Positions 30,986-41,000 of a DNA stretch of 64,000 bases are shown piece after piece. The notes beneath the pieces are model-generated. The model had not been told where the DNA came from and made no database searches. It was given only the letters and a program-made list of their open reading frames with translations. How positions within the stretch are numbered: position 1 is the stretch's first letter; each line of letters opens with the position of its first letter. This stretch comes from Microglena sp. YARC (taxonomy: Eukaryota; Chlorophyta; Chlorophyceae; Chlamydomonadales; Chlamydomonadaceae): assembly GCA_022414725.1 (NCBI GenBank), contig CM039465.1, positions 44,558,700-44,622,699 of the forward strand, in the 5' to 3' direction. The position numbers were made by a program, and so were the translations under genes.

Positions 30986-31452
30986 ATCCCCCTCCCAACC
31001 CCCTTGTTCTATAGTGTTGTGTAGTGTTGTGTAGTGTTGTGTAGTGTTGTATAGTGTTTGTGTACTGTTGTGTAGTGTAGTGTAGTGTACTGTTGTGTTT
31101 TGTCGTGTACGGGTCCCAGCAGCTGCAGCATATTTTTACCAAAGGCCAACTGCCCACCTAGGGATCTGCCCAGAAGCTGCAGCATATTTTGTGTGGATCC
31201 AACTCTTACCCCCACCCCGCCCACCCACCCCCACCCCACCCCCAACCCCTGTAGATAGCGCACCTGCATATCCTTGGGCATAATGGTTACCCGCTTGGCA
31301 TGTATAGCCGCCAGATTAGTGTTCTCGAAGAGGCCCACCAAGTAGGCCTCTGTCGCTTCCTGAAGGGCCAAATTTGCCCCTGCTTGGATTCTGTAATTTC
31401 CGAAATCTTGTACAATTTGTCGAACTAGCCTCGTGTAACTACGAGGAGCAGC
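30863..31452 (-). CDS. Histone H3-like gene, two exons, right element
   Basis: Exon 1 (31264-31452) encodes the same residues as the left copy, from about [10 protein letters not shown] to K-D-M-Q, and ends at CAG|GTGCGC. Exon 2 (30863-30895) follows TTCCACTTGCAG and encodes [10 protein letters not shown], then TAG. The Arg here is the canonical H3 residue, so the left copy's Gln (CGA to CAA) is the derived state. The intron carries a long poly-C run on the plus strand and an ACAACACT-like microsatellite. No tail exon was identified upstream. Conserved exon sequence beside variable intron repeats is compatible with selection, but the sample is only two copies. Confidence 0.85.
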
Positions 31453-32089
31453 TTGCACTAACGAGGCAACGATCACAAGGCCAAGATGCAGTTGGCGACC
31501 AGGGCTGCTCACCGATGCATGTATGCCTTGTGATCGTTGCCTCGTTAGTAGTTGTCTCCAGTCGAAGTGAAGAAAAAAAGAGGAAGAGGAGGATCGTAGC
31601 GTAGCGTTCAGAATGCGAGTTTACAATCTGGTGGCTCGAATTGCACTTGGCCGGTTCAGTTTGTGGGTTCAGGGGTTTGGCGTGCGTGGGCTCCGTTGCC
31701 AGGGATCTTCTACTGGGCGCGGGGGACAGCTGAGAGCCGGACAGGAGTACGGTACACGGTTGCTTGGAACAACAGTCCAGCTAGCACTACAACAGTTCGC
31801 GTCCCGGATTTATTGGAACAGGGAAGAGAGGAACCAACGGTGAAGGGCCAGCAAGGGTAGGAAAGGGAATATACGGTTAGCACAAGGGTCTATATTGCTT
31901 ATTAACCGTAGGTATTTCGGCCCAATTTCAGCAGTGAATACAACTGCATTATTTAATGAGTAACTATTCAAATCTTTGCATACCGTACTTCCTTTAAGTT
32001 ACATAGACTTAGATATGAATAAGGGATGCTTTGGAATATATGTCAAAGAGGTCATCAATGTAATAAAACATGTTTATAACATACCCCCA

Positions 32090-34020
32090 TAGACTATCCT
32101 ACAGTAGGAAAATGGTCCCTGAACTTGTCAGGTACCCATATGGGATCAGTCCGATTCAGGAAAACCAAAGATCAGAAGCAGATTCGAAGGAACGAGGAAG
32201 TTCTGAGTTCAAATCAGTAGTTACCGATCTGCGCTGTTTAAACTGTAACCAGTTGAGATCCTGAACCCCATAGACTATCCTACAGTAGGAAAATGGTCCC
32301 TGAACTTGTCAGGTACCTATATGTGATCAGTCCGATTCAGGAAAACCAAAGATCAGAAGCAGATTCGAAGGAACGAGGAAGTTCTGAGTTCAAATCAGTA
32401 GTTACTGATCTGCGCTGTTTAAACCGTAACCAGTTGAGATCCTGAACCCCATAGACTATCCTACAGTAGGAAAATGGTCCCTGAACTTGTCAGGTACCTA
32501 TATGTGATCAGTCCGATTCAGGAAAACCAAAGATCAGAAGCAGATTCGAAGGAACGAGGAAGTTCTGAGTTCAAATCAGTAGTTACCGATCTGCGCTGTT
32601 TAAACCGTAACCAGTTGAGATCCTGAACCCCATAAACTATCCTAGAGGTAGGAAAATGGTCCCTGAACTTGTCAGGTAACTATATGTGATCAGTCCGATT
32701 CAGGAAAACCAAAGATCAGAAGCAGATTCGAAGGAACGAGGAAGTTCTGAGTTTAAATCAGTAGTTACCGATCTGTGCTGTTTAAACCGTAACCAGTTGA
32801 GATCCTGAACCCCATAAACTATCCTACAGTAGGAAAATGGTCCCTGAACTTGTCAGGTGCCTATATGTGATCAGTCCGATTCAGGAAAACCAAAGATCAG
32901 AAGCAGATTCGAAGGAACGAGGAAGTTCTGAGTTTAAATCACAAGTTACAGATCTCTGCTGTTTAAACCGTAACCAGTTGAGATCCTGACCCCCATAGAC
33001 TATCCTACAGTAGGAAAATGGTCCCTGAACTTATCAGGTACCTATATGTGATCAGTCCGATTCAGGAAAACCAAAGATCAGAAGCAGATTCGAAGGAACG
33101 AGGAAGTTCTGAGTTTACATCAGTAGTTACCGATCTGCGCTGTTTAAACCGTAACCAGTTGAGATCCTGAACCCCATAAACTATCCTACAGTAGGAAAAT
33201 GGTCCCTGAACTTGTCAGGTACCTATATGTGATCAGTCCGATTCAGGAAAACCAAAGATCAGAAGCAGATTCGAAGGAACCAGGAAGTTCTGAGTTTAAA
33301 TCAGTAGTTACCGATCTGCGCTGTTCGAAAGGTGCGGATCTGTAACCAGTTCTCTAAGCTCAGAACTTCCCCGTCCCTTCGAATCTGGTTATGACATTTT
33401 GTTTACCTGAACCTAATTTATCAGATATAGGTACCTAAGAAGTTTAGAAACCATTATCGTAGCGTAGGATAGCCTACTGGCGTGCAGGGTCCCAACTGGT
33501 AGCTGTTCGAAAGGCGCGGATCTGTAACTAGTTCTCTAAGCTCAGAACTTCCCCGTCCCTTCGATTCTGGTTATGATATTTTGTTTTCCTGAATCGATAT
33601 AATCATATATAGGTACCTAAGAAGTTTAGAAACCATTATCTAGGTGTAGGATAGCCTACTGGCGTGCAGGGTCCCAACTGGTCGCCGTTCGAAAGGCACG
33701 GATCTGTAACCAGTTCTCTAAGCTCAGAACTTCCTCGTCCCTTCGAATCTGGTTATGATCTTTTGTTTTCCTGAATCTAAATAATCATATATAGGTACCT
33801 AAGAAGTTTAGAAACCATTATCATAGTGGAGGATAGCCTACTGGTGTGCAGGGTCCCAACTGGTCGCTGTTCGAAAGGCGCGGATGTGTAACCAGTTCTC
33901 TAAGCTCAGAACTTCCTCGTCCCTTTGAATCTGGTTATGATATTTTGTTTTCCAGAATCGGAATAATCATATTTGGGTACATGAGAAGTTTCGGGATCAT
34001 TATCCCCATTGTTCATCAGG
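32090..34020. repeat. About 181-184-bp satellites, right element
   Basis: Seven conserved units (TACTACTGATT-type on the minus strand) run from about 32,090 to 33,325, then four diverged units in the opposite orientation run to 34,020. This is the uninterrupted version of the left array and shows the pre-LINE structure. Confidence 0.85.
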
Positions 34021-34289
34021 TTTGATTAGCATGACCCCCATCAGGGTTGTCTAGGTCCTGCGACGCAGATCCCGCATGCACCGCAGGCGCAGGCCCCGAG
34101 AATCCGATTCAAATATGGCGACCTGCTTCTCCGACCATGCGCGTGCGGTTACGGCGGTACTGCATGCTGTACAGTTCAAACTGGTCAGCGCAATGGGTTA
34201 GCGCTTCAACTTAGCGGCTGTGCAAGCTTTCACTGTTCACTGCGCGTCAATTGGTTCTCGACTCAGCGATATTCCTGCAGAATAGCGCA

Positions 34290-35010
34290 CCATGCTGCCT
34301 GCTTTCCTTGAATTAACTTGGACTGATCTATTCATAGCTTCAGCCATTCCCGAATTGCTTCCTAGATCCGTCAATACCTACATGCGCGAGCACTTTGCTT
34401 CCGCGGCACTTTGCTTTGGGAATGGTTGTGCTTCAACTCAAGACTGTAGCGACCTTCTTCTCCGCCCACGCCGGCGCGTGCGGTTAAGGTACTGCATTTT
34501 TCGTTTCGTCAAGTGGTGCCTTACTTGACCAGATTTGTGTCGCAGGCATTAAGGCAGCTGCAGCAAAATGACCTATCATGGAGCCGCAAGAGTTCCAATG
34601 CTCGAGGTGTGAAACAGGTGCGCAGTCAAATAGCGACATGCTGCCTGCTTTCCTTGAATTAACTTGGACTGAGCCTGCTTTCATAGCTTCAGCCATTCCC
34701 GAATTACTTCTGAGATCCGTCAATACCTACACGCGCGAGCACTTTGCTTCCGCGGTACTTTGCTTTGGGAATTGTTGTGCTTCAACCCAAGACTGTAGCG
34801 ACCTGCTTCTCCGCCCCCGCGCGTGCGGTTAAGGTACTGCGTTTTGCGTCTCGTCAAGTGGTGCCTTACTTGACCAGAATTTGTCTCGACTTTGACTGAC
34901 TTGCTTTTTCGAGTTGTTCCGCAGGCATTAAGGCAGCTGCAGCAAGTCGACCTATCGTCCAGCTCATCATGGAGCCGCAAGAGTTCCAATGCTCGAGGTG
35001 CAAAACAGGT
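34290..35010. repeat. Internal duplication of the right element
   Basis: This is the counterpart of 10,830-11,560: two diverged direct copies with CACCTCGAGCATTGGAACTC-type segments in reverse. The repeated small frames (M-L-P-A-F-L-E-L-T-W-T) are carried along. Confidence 0.65.
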
Positions 35011-35247
35011 GCGCATTCAGATAGCGAATTTGGTCTGAACCATGGCTGCTATTTGAAAGTCGGAAGAATGCGCATTGCTGCCAATGTATCTCAACTAACG
35101 CTCACCAACGGACATTTGTCTGCAGGTCTCACTCTTGCGACTGGTCTCGCGTCAGAACGCCTGGATGCTGATGACCTTGAGGCTGAAGACGATGTCGTTG
35201 ATGAACAAGAAGCACAGCATGCTGGAGTTTCGTCAATTCGTACCTGA
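34969..35247 (+). CDS. Small open frame in the element, right copy, unknown
   Basis: This encodes 92 residues, identical to the frame at 10601-10879 except for one Glu-to-Gly change (L-T-N-E-H against L-T-N-G-H). It has a CxxC near the N-terminus and an acidic C-terminal half. The family is not recognised. Confidence 0.3.
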   Translation: MEPQEFQCSRCKTGAHSDSEFGLNHGCYLKVGRMRIAANVSQLTLTNGHLSAGLTLATGLASERLDADDLEAEDDVVDEQEAQHAGVSSIRT

Positions 35248-35457
35248 GGAACTACTTCGTGGCCAACTGCACTTCCTTAGTAGCATATATATATAGCCCT
35301 TCAATCACTAATTACTATCATGTTTAACTATCTAAGGATTCATTCATTATGGTGCTTTCAATTTCTGTAACAAAGATCGAAGAGTCCTGCTGTCCAAATA
35401 TGCGCCCTCAGTCTTCAGTGCTTGCATTGCTTTACGAAAAAACAGATCTATTTGAAC

Positions 35458-35690
35458 ATCATTTGAGTCATGTTTGAAACAACCAACCTTGTTTCAAACC
35501 TTTTTCAAGGGGCACGTTGATGACGGCTTGATTAAGATCTATTTGAACATGGTTTGAGTCATGTTTGAAACAACCAACCTTGTTTCAAACCTTTTTCAAG
35601 GGGCACGTTGATGACGGCTTGATTAAGATCTATTTGAACATGGTTTGAGTCATGTTTGAAACAACCAACCTTGTTTCAAACGGATCTCAA
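35458..35690. repeat. 92-bp subterminal repeats, right copy
   Basis: This is the mirror of 10,160-10,410: two and a half units with CAACCAACCTTGTTTCAAAC near the element end. Confidence 0.75.
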
Positions 35691-35841
35691 TCGGTAGGTT
35701 TGATGGCCGACTGATTCAAACAGGAAACAAAGATCGATTGAATCAAGGTTATCTCCGATTGAATCTAAGAATGAATCAAACGAACAATTCAAACAGGATT
35801 TTCTTTGTTTCAAACCCTCAAAGAAGTACTAAATACCGACG

Positions 35842-36060
35842 GTTGTCAAGAAGAAGCCTGCTTGAAGACCGTCGACATTCTCTCTCCTCCACACTCCCTA
35901 AGACCTCGAGACCATCATCTATAGTGTTACACAAAAGCTAAAAAGTTGGTAATTTGTAAGAACTGAAAACCAACAAGAGATGTCAAGCTGAATGCCTGCT
36001 TGATACCACAGGGCCTTTGTAGAAGACGGAATCATAACGAAGAAGAATGAATCGTATCCA
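35842..36060. other. EVE DNA resuming after the right element
   Basis: A degraded palindrome (TCAAGAAGAAGCCTGCTTGA) sits four bases after the element end, and a second one (TCAAGCTGAATGCCTGCTTG) near 35,983. These are EVE intergenic marks, so the EVE continues on this side. Confidence 0.5.
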
Positions 36061-36357
36061 ATGCATCATCATCGAACCCTCAGGGGGGACCGTACAGAGT
36101 GCCCTGGGAGCTTTCCAAGCTTGGAAGTTGCGAGTCTAACGGTTCCCAAGAGGAGGAACTGCTCGTCTTCACAAGCTGTGGGCGGCTTCATTCACAGCAC
36201 TCTCATCGATCCTATAGGTAAGCCAACCTTGAGTGTGTTATCAGACATCGGGGTTTTGGCAATCCCCATCGATGCTGTCGGGCGTGAGCCACACACTTCA
36301 CTCGAGGTTCGATATGATCATGAAGATTTGTTAAGCAAACCGTATATAAGTGGATGA
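36061..36357 (+). CDS. Possible small EVE gene, unknown
   Basis: This encodes 98 residues from an ATG to TGA. The middle part (L-E-V-A-S-L-T-V-P-K-R-R-N then F-I-H-S-T-L-I-D-P-I-G-K-P) alternates strands and polar turns like a beta-rich domain. There is no recognisable family and no promoter motif upstream on this strand. It could be chance. Confidence 0.3.
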   Translation: MHHHRTLRGDRTECPGSFPSLEVASLTVPKRRNCSSSQAVGGFIHSTLIDPIGKPTLSVLSDIGVLAIPIDAVGREPHTSLEVRYDHEDLLSKPYISG

Positions 36358-36384
36358 TTTATAATTTTGGATGTTCCCCCCTCC

Positions 36385-36400
36385 GTTTACACTCGTTTTT
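36385..36400 (-). promoter_or_regulatory. Orphan promoter-like motif GTTTACACTCGTTTTT
   Basis: An exact copy in the same CCCCCCTCC context as 24539. It faces the minus strand, where no open gene remains before the mobile element at 35841, so its gene has probably been lost. Confidence 0.6.
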
Positions 36401-36409
36401 CGACAGCCG

Positions 36410-36812
36410 CCGCCGCAAGCCTCCGTGCGGTGTGTCGTGTGGAGACAGATGGGAGTCTGCGCAAGCCACCGTGTCATGTGTGTGCGGTCTGTCTGTCTGA
36501 TGGACAAGGAGTCTGCGCAAGCAGCCTGGGTGGCGTGTGTGAGAATGAATGAATGGATGGGGAGGATGCGCAAGCCGCTTGGGTGGCGTGTGTGAGAATG
36601 AATGTATGGACGGGGGGATGCGCAAGCCGCCGTGGCATGTGTGAGGATGATGGACAACACCGATGACGATTTTATGTGACAATTGTGACAAATGTGACAG
36701 TTTATAGATATCACTATTATCTGATGAGACCTCCTTAACAAAGTATGCCATTATGTCAATTTATAGTTTGTTACAATAACTGTCACATTTGTCACATTTG
36801 TCACAATTTGTC
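36410..36812. repeat. GCCGCCGTGG repeat array and a MITE-like foldback
   Basis: About three to four units with GCGCAAGCCGC and GTGTGAGAATGAATG lie at 36,410-36,655. They are followed at 36674-36812 by the third, inverted copy of the TGTGACAAATGTGACAG-ended foldback seen at 20387 and 20933. Confidence 0.7.
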
Positions 36813-36917
36813 AATCTGCCTCTCTGTAAAATCAGACTCCCAAGACGAGCTTCCTGAGCACACGCATCTGAATCCATCTGCCCCAATCTGCGGGGCCGCG
36901 CGCTCCCCTTGTTTGTG

Positions 36918-37290
36918 TTTTAGAGGTTGTTTGTGTGTGAAATGATTCTCTCTATTTGAAAGGCATTTTGAAGAGTCCGCATATGCAGACATATGTTTTA
37001 GAGGTTGTTTGTGTCTGAAATGATTCTCTCTATTTGAAAGGTATTTTGAAGAGTCCGCATATGCAGACATATGTTTTAGAGGTTGTTTGTGTGTGAAATG
37101 ATTCTCTCTATTTGAAAGGCATTTTGAAGAGTCCGCATATGCAGACATATGTTTTAGAGGTTGTTTGTGTGTGAAATGATTCTCTCTATTTGAAAGGCAT
37201 TTTGAAGAGTCCGCATATGCAGACATATGTTTTAGAGGTTGTTTGTGTGTGAAATGATTCTCTCTATTTGAAAGGCAATTTTGAAGAGTC
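36918..37290. repeat. 81-bp tandem repeat, about 4.5 copies
   Basis: The unit contains GAGGTTGTTTGTGTGTGAAA and TCCGCATATGCAGACATATG. Since 81 is a multiple of three, it leaves a long repetitive frame on the minus strand that is unlikely to be a gene. Confidence 0.9.
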
Positions 37291-37300
37291 TTTGTAAAGG

Positions 37301-37700
37301 ATGCTGAACCCCTCTGCCCCCCTGCCCCGCTCCGCGGGGCCCGCGCTCCCCCCCTTCATAAATCCAATAGGGTATATGTCAAGCAGAAGCCTGCTTGAGA
37401 CATACCTTTTGTTTTCAACAAACGGGTCTTCCTCATCCGGTAGGAAAGTAGGCAAAGTAGTGCCCTTTAATTTATTTAGTAGGGTACTGCTTGTTGTCAA
37501 GATGGGTATTTTTGAATTTGTATACGGAACCGCCAAGCCGCAGCTGGGTTGTTGCTTGACTGATGGTGCCACATGGGATCAGACAGTGAGTCAGCAGCTC
37601 AATTCCACTGCCCCGCTCCGCGGGACCCGCGATCCCCCCTTCATAATTCCAAAAGGGTTGTCAAGCAGAAGCCTGCTTGAGACAATGCGGTTTCTTTTGA
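37301..37700 (+). promoter_or_regulatory. Two bipartite hairpin/palindrome elements in tandem
   Basis: The first has GCCCCGC-TCC-GCGGGGC (37324-37340) and TCAAGCAGAAGCCTGCTTGA (37379-37398). The second has CCCGC-TCC-GCGGG (37612-37624) and the same palindrome at 37661-37680. In both, the hairpin has changed A-T pairs to G-C pairs on both arms compared with the left-hand copies. Such compensatory changes favour a folded structure being what matters. Confidence 0.65.
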
Positions 37701-37787
37701 GAACCGGACCATATTGAATGCGGTTGCGTAAGACGCGACACAATGCGGCTTTAATCAATCGAAGACAAGTGTTCCGAGTGCGACTCG

Positions 37788-37916
37788 AAAAACGAGTGTA
37801 AACAACGCAAAATCCGTACAGATTACAGCCTTCCACACTCTCTCTGTCGAACTGCGACTCATTCAATGCGCGCTAACAAACCAGAATTCGCCCCCGTACA
37901 GACAGTTTTAGGATAG
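37788..37916 (+). pseudogene. Promoter motif and 5' stub of a lost gene at the EVE edge
   Basis: AAAAACGAGTGTAAAC (37788-37803) is the promoter motif facing right. An ATG follows 63 bp later (37866) with 16 codons (M-R-A-N-K-P-E-F-A-P-V) before TAG. EVE-type repeats end here, and tandem satellite starts about 120 bp on. This is probably the cut end of the viral segment, with the rest of a gene lost. Confidence 0.45.
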
Positions 37917-38034
37917 ATCCGAATTAGATTTGTGTTAGATGTACATCGGATTTGTGTTAGATACGCGTCGGTATCACACCGTGCGCGACACCCGATGCGG
38001 TGAGATGACATTTTAGAAATTCAGGCCAAATTGC

Positions 38035-41000
38035 GTGGGGTAAAGTGTCTAGGCACATCCAGGTTTGGGGAATCACATCCAGGCGTGGGGTAAAGTGTCC
38101 AGTCACATCCAGGTTTGATATTTCTAGTCCAGGTGTGGGGTAAAGTGTCCAGTCACATCCAGGTTTGGGGAATCACATTCAGGCGTGGGATAAAGTGTCT
38201 AGTCACACCCAGGTTTGATTTTTTAGTCTAGGTGTGGGGTAAAGTGTCTAGTCACATCCAGGTTTGGTGAATCACATCCTGGCGTGGGGTAAAGTGTTTA
38301 GGCACATCCAGGTTAGGGGAATCACATCCATGCGTGGGGTAAAGTGTCCAGTCACATCCAGGTTTGATGTTTCTAGTCCAGGTGTGGGGTAAAGTGTCCA
38401 GGCACATCCAGGTTTGATTTTTCTAGTCCAGGGGTGGGGTAAAGTGTCCAGTCACATCCAGGCTTGGGGAATCACATCCAGGCGTGGGGTTAAGTGTCTA
38501 CGCACATCCAGGTTTGGGGAATCACATCTAGGCGTGGGGTAAAGTGTCCACGCACATCCAAGTTTGGTTTTTCTAGTCCAGGCGTGGGGTAAAGTGTCTA
38601 GGCACATCCAGGTTTGGGGAATCACATCCAGGCGTGGGGTAAAGTGTCCAGTCACATCCAGGTTTGGGGAAATACATCCAGGCGTGGGGTAAAGTGTCCA
38701 GGCACATCTAAGTTTGATTTTTTAGTCCAGGCGTGGGGTAAAGTGTCCATGCACATCCAGGTTTGGGGAATCGCATCCAGGCGTGGGGTAAAGTGTCCAG
38801 TCACATCCCGGTTTGGGGAATCACATCCAGGCGTGGGGTAAAGTGTCCAGGCACATCCTGGTTTGGGGATTTACATCCAAGCGTGGGGTAAAGTGTCCAG
38901 TCACATCTAGGTTAGGTGAATCACATCCATGCGTGGGATAAAGTGTCGAGTCACATCCATGTTTGATGTTTCTAGTCCTGGTGTGGGGTAAAGTGTCCAG
39001 GCACATCCAGGTTTAATGTATCTAGTCCAGGCGTGGGGTAAAGTGTCCAGTCACATCCAGGTTTGGGGAAACACATCTAGGCATGGGGTAAAGTGTCGAG
39101 TCACATCCAGGTTTGGGAAATCACATCCTGGTGTGGGGTAAAGTGTCAAGTCACATCCAGGTTTGAGGAATCACATCTAGGCGTGGGGTAAAGTGTCTAG
39201 GCACATCCAGGTTTGGGGAATCACATCCAGGCGTGGGGTAAAGTGTCCAGTCACATCCAGGTTTGATATTTCTAGTCCAGGTGTGGGGTAAAGTGTCCAG
39301 TCACATCCAGGTTTGGGGAATCACATTCAGGCGTGGGATAAAGTGTCTAATCACATCCCGGTTTGGGGAATCACATCCAGGCGTGGGGTAAAGTGTCCAG
39401 TCACATCCAGGTTTGGAATATCACATCCAGGCGTGGGGTAAAGTGTCCACGCACATCCAGGTTTGTTTTTTCTAGTCCAGGTGTGGGGTAAAGTGTCTAG
39501 TTACATCCAGGTTTGGGGAATCGCATCCAGGCGTGGGGTAAAGTGTCTAATCACATCCAGGTTTGATTTTTCTAGTCCAGGTGTGGGGTAAAGTGTCCAG
39601 TCACATCCAGATTTGGGAAATCACATCCAGGCGTGGGGTAAAGTGACCAGTCACATCCCTGTTTGGGGAATCACATCCAGGCGTGGGGTAAAGTGTCCTG
39701 TCACATCCTGGTTCGGGGAATCACATCCAGGCGTGGGCTAAAGTGTCCAGTCACATCCAGGTTTGATTTTTCTAGTCGAGGTGTAGGGTAAAGTGTACAG
39801 GCACATCCAGGTTAAGGGAATCACATCCAGGCGTGGGGTAAGGTGTCTAGGCACATCCAGGTTTGGGGAATCACATCCAGGCGTGGGGTAAAGTGTCCGG
39901 TCACATCTAGGTTTGATTTTTCTAGTCCAGGTGTGGGGTAAAGTGTCCAGGCACATCCAGGTTTGGGAAATCACATCCAGACATGGGGTAAAGTGTCCAC
40001 GCACATCCCGGTTTGGGGAATCACATCCAGGCGTGGGGTAAAGTGTCCAGTCACATCTAGGTTTGATTTTTCTAGTCAAGGTGGGGGGTAAAGTGTCCAG
40101 TCACATCCAGGTTTGTGGAATCACATCCAGGCGTGGGGTAAAGTGTCCAGTCACATCCAGGTTTGGGAAATCACATCTAGGTGTGGGGTAAATGTCCAGT
40201 CATATCCAGGTTTGGGGAATCACATCGAGGTGTGGGGTAAAGTGTCCAGGCACAACTAGGTTTGATTTTTCTAGTCAAGGTGTGGGGTAAAGTGTCCAGG
40301 CACATCCAGGTTTGGGGAATCACATCTAGGCGTGGGGCAAAGTGTCCATGCACATCCACGTTTGGGGAATCGCATCCAGGCTTGGGGTAAAGTGTCTAGG
40401 CACATCCAGGTTCGGGGAATCACATCTAGGCGTGGGGTAAAGTGTCCAGTCACATACAGGTTTAAGGAATCACATCCAGGCGTGGGGTAAAGTGTCCAGG
40501 CACATCCAGGTTTGAATTTTTAGTCTAGGTGTGGGGTAAAGTGTCCAGTCACATCCAGGTTTGGGGAATCACATCCAGGCGTGGGGTAAAGTGTCCAGGC
40601 ACATCCAGGTTAGGGGAAACACATCCATGCGTGGGGTAAAGTGTTCAGTCACATCCAGGTTTGATTTTTCTAGTCCAGGTGTGGGGTAAAGTGTCTTGGC
40701 ACATTCAGGTTTGATTTTTCTAGTCGAGGTGTGGGGTAAAGTGTCCAGTCACAACTAGGTTTGATTTTTCTAGTCGAGGTGTGGGTTAAAGTGTCCAGGC
40801 ATCTCCAGGTTTTGGGAATCACATCTAGGCGTGGGCAAAGTGTTAATGCACATCCAGGTTTGGGGAATCGCATCCAGGCTTGGGGTAAAGTTTCTAGGCA
40901 CATCCAGGTTTGGGGAATCACATCCAGGCATGGGGTAAAGAGTCAAGGCACATCCAGGTTTGATTTTTCTAGTCTAGGTGTGGGGTAAGGTGTCCAGTCA

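Larger units (their letters stand above)
28388..35841 (-). mobile_element. 7.45-kb TIR element carrying histone H3, right copy
   Basis: This is an inverted copy of 10004-18155 without the LINE. The ends are CGTCGGTATTTAG and its complement, exactly as in the left copy. The flanks are AGTAAA and GTTGTC, so no TA duplication is seen here, unlike the left copy. Internal differences from the left copy are scattered substitutions and small indels. The satellites, H3 exons, hairpin and small open frames are all present in mirror order. No transposase was recognised. Loss of the target duplication suggests a later rearrangement at one end or a non-standard origin. Confidence 0.85.

Noticed and set aside
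10004..35841. The big inverted repeat as an assembly artefact
   Set aside because: The arms differ by a LINE insertion, H3 Gln/Arg, and scattered substitutions and indels, and the flanking genes differ.
36801..37226. 141-codon frame of M-S-A-Y-A-D-S-S-K repeats
   Set aside because: Translation of an 81-bp tandem repeat, with no non-repetitive domain.
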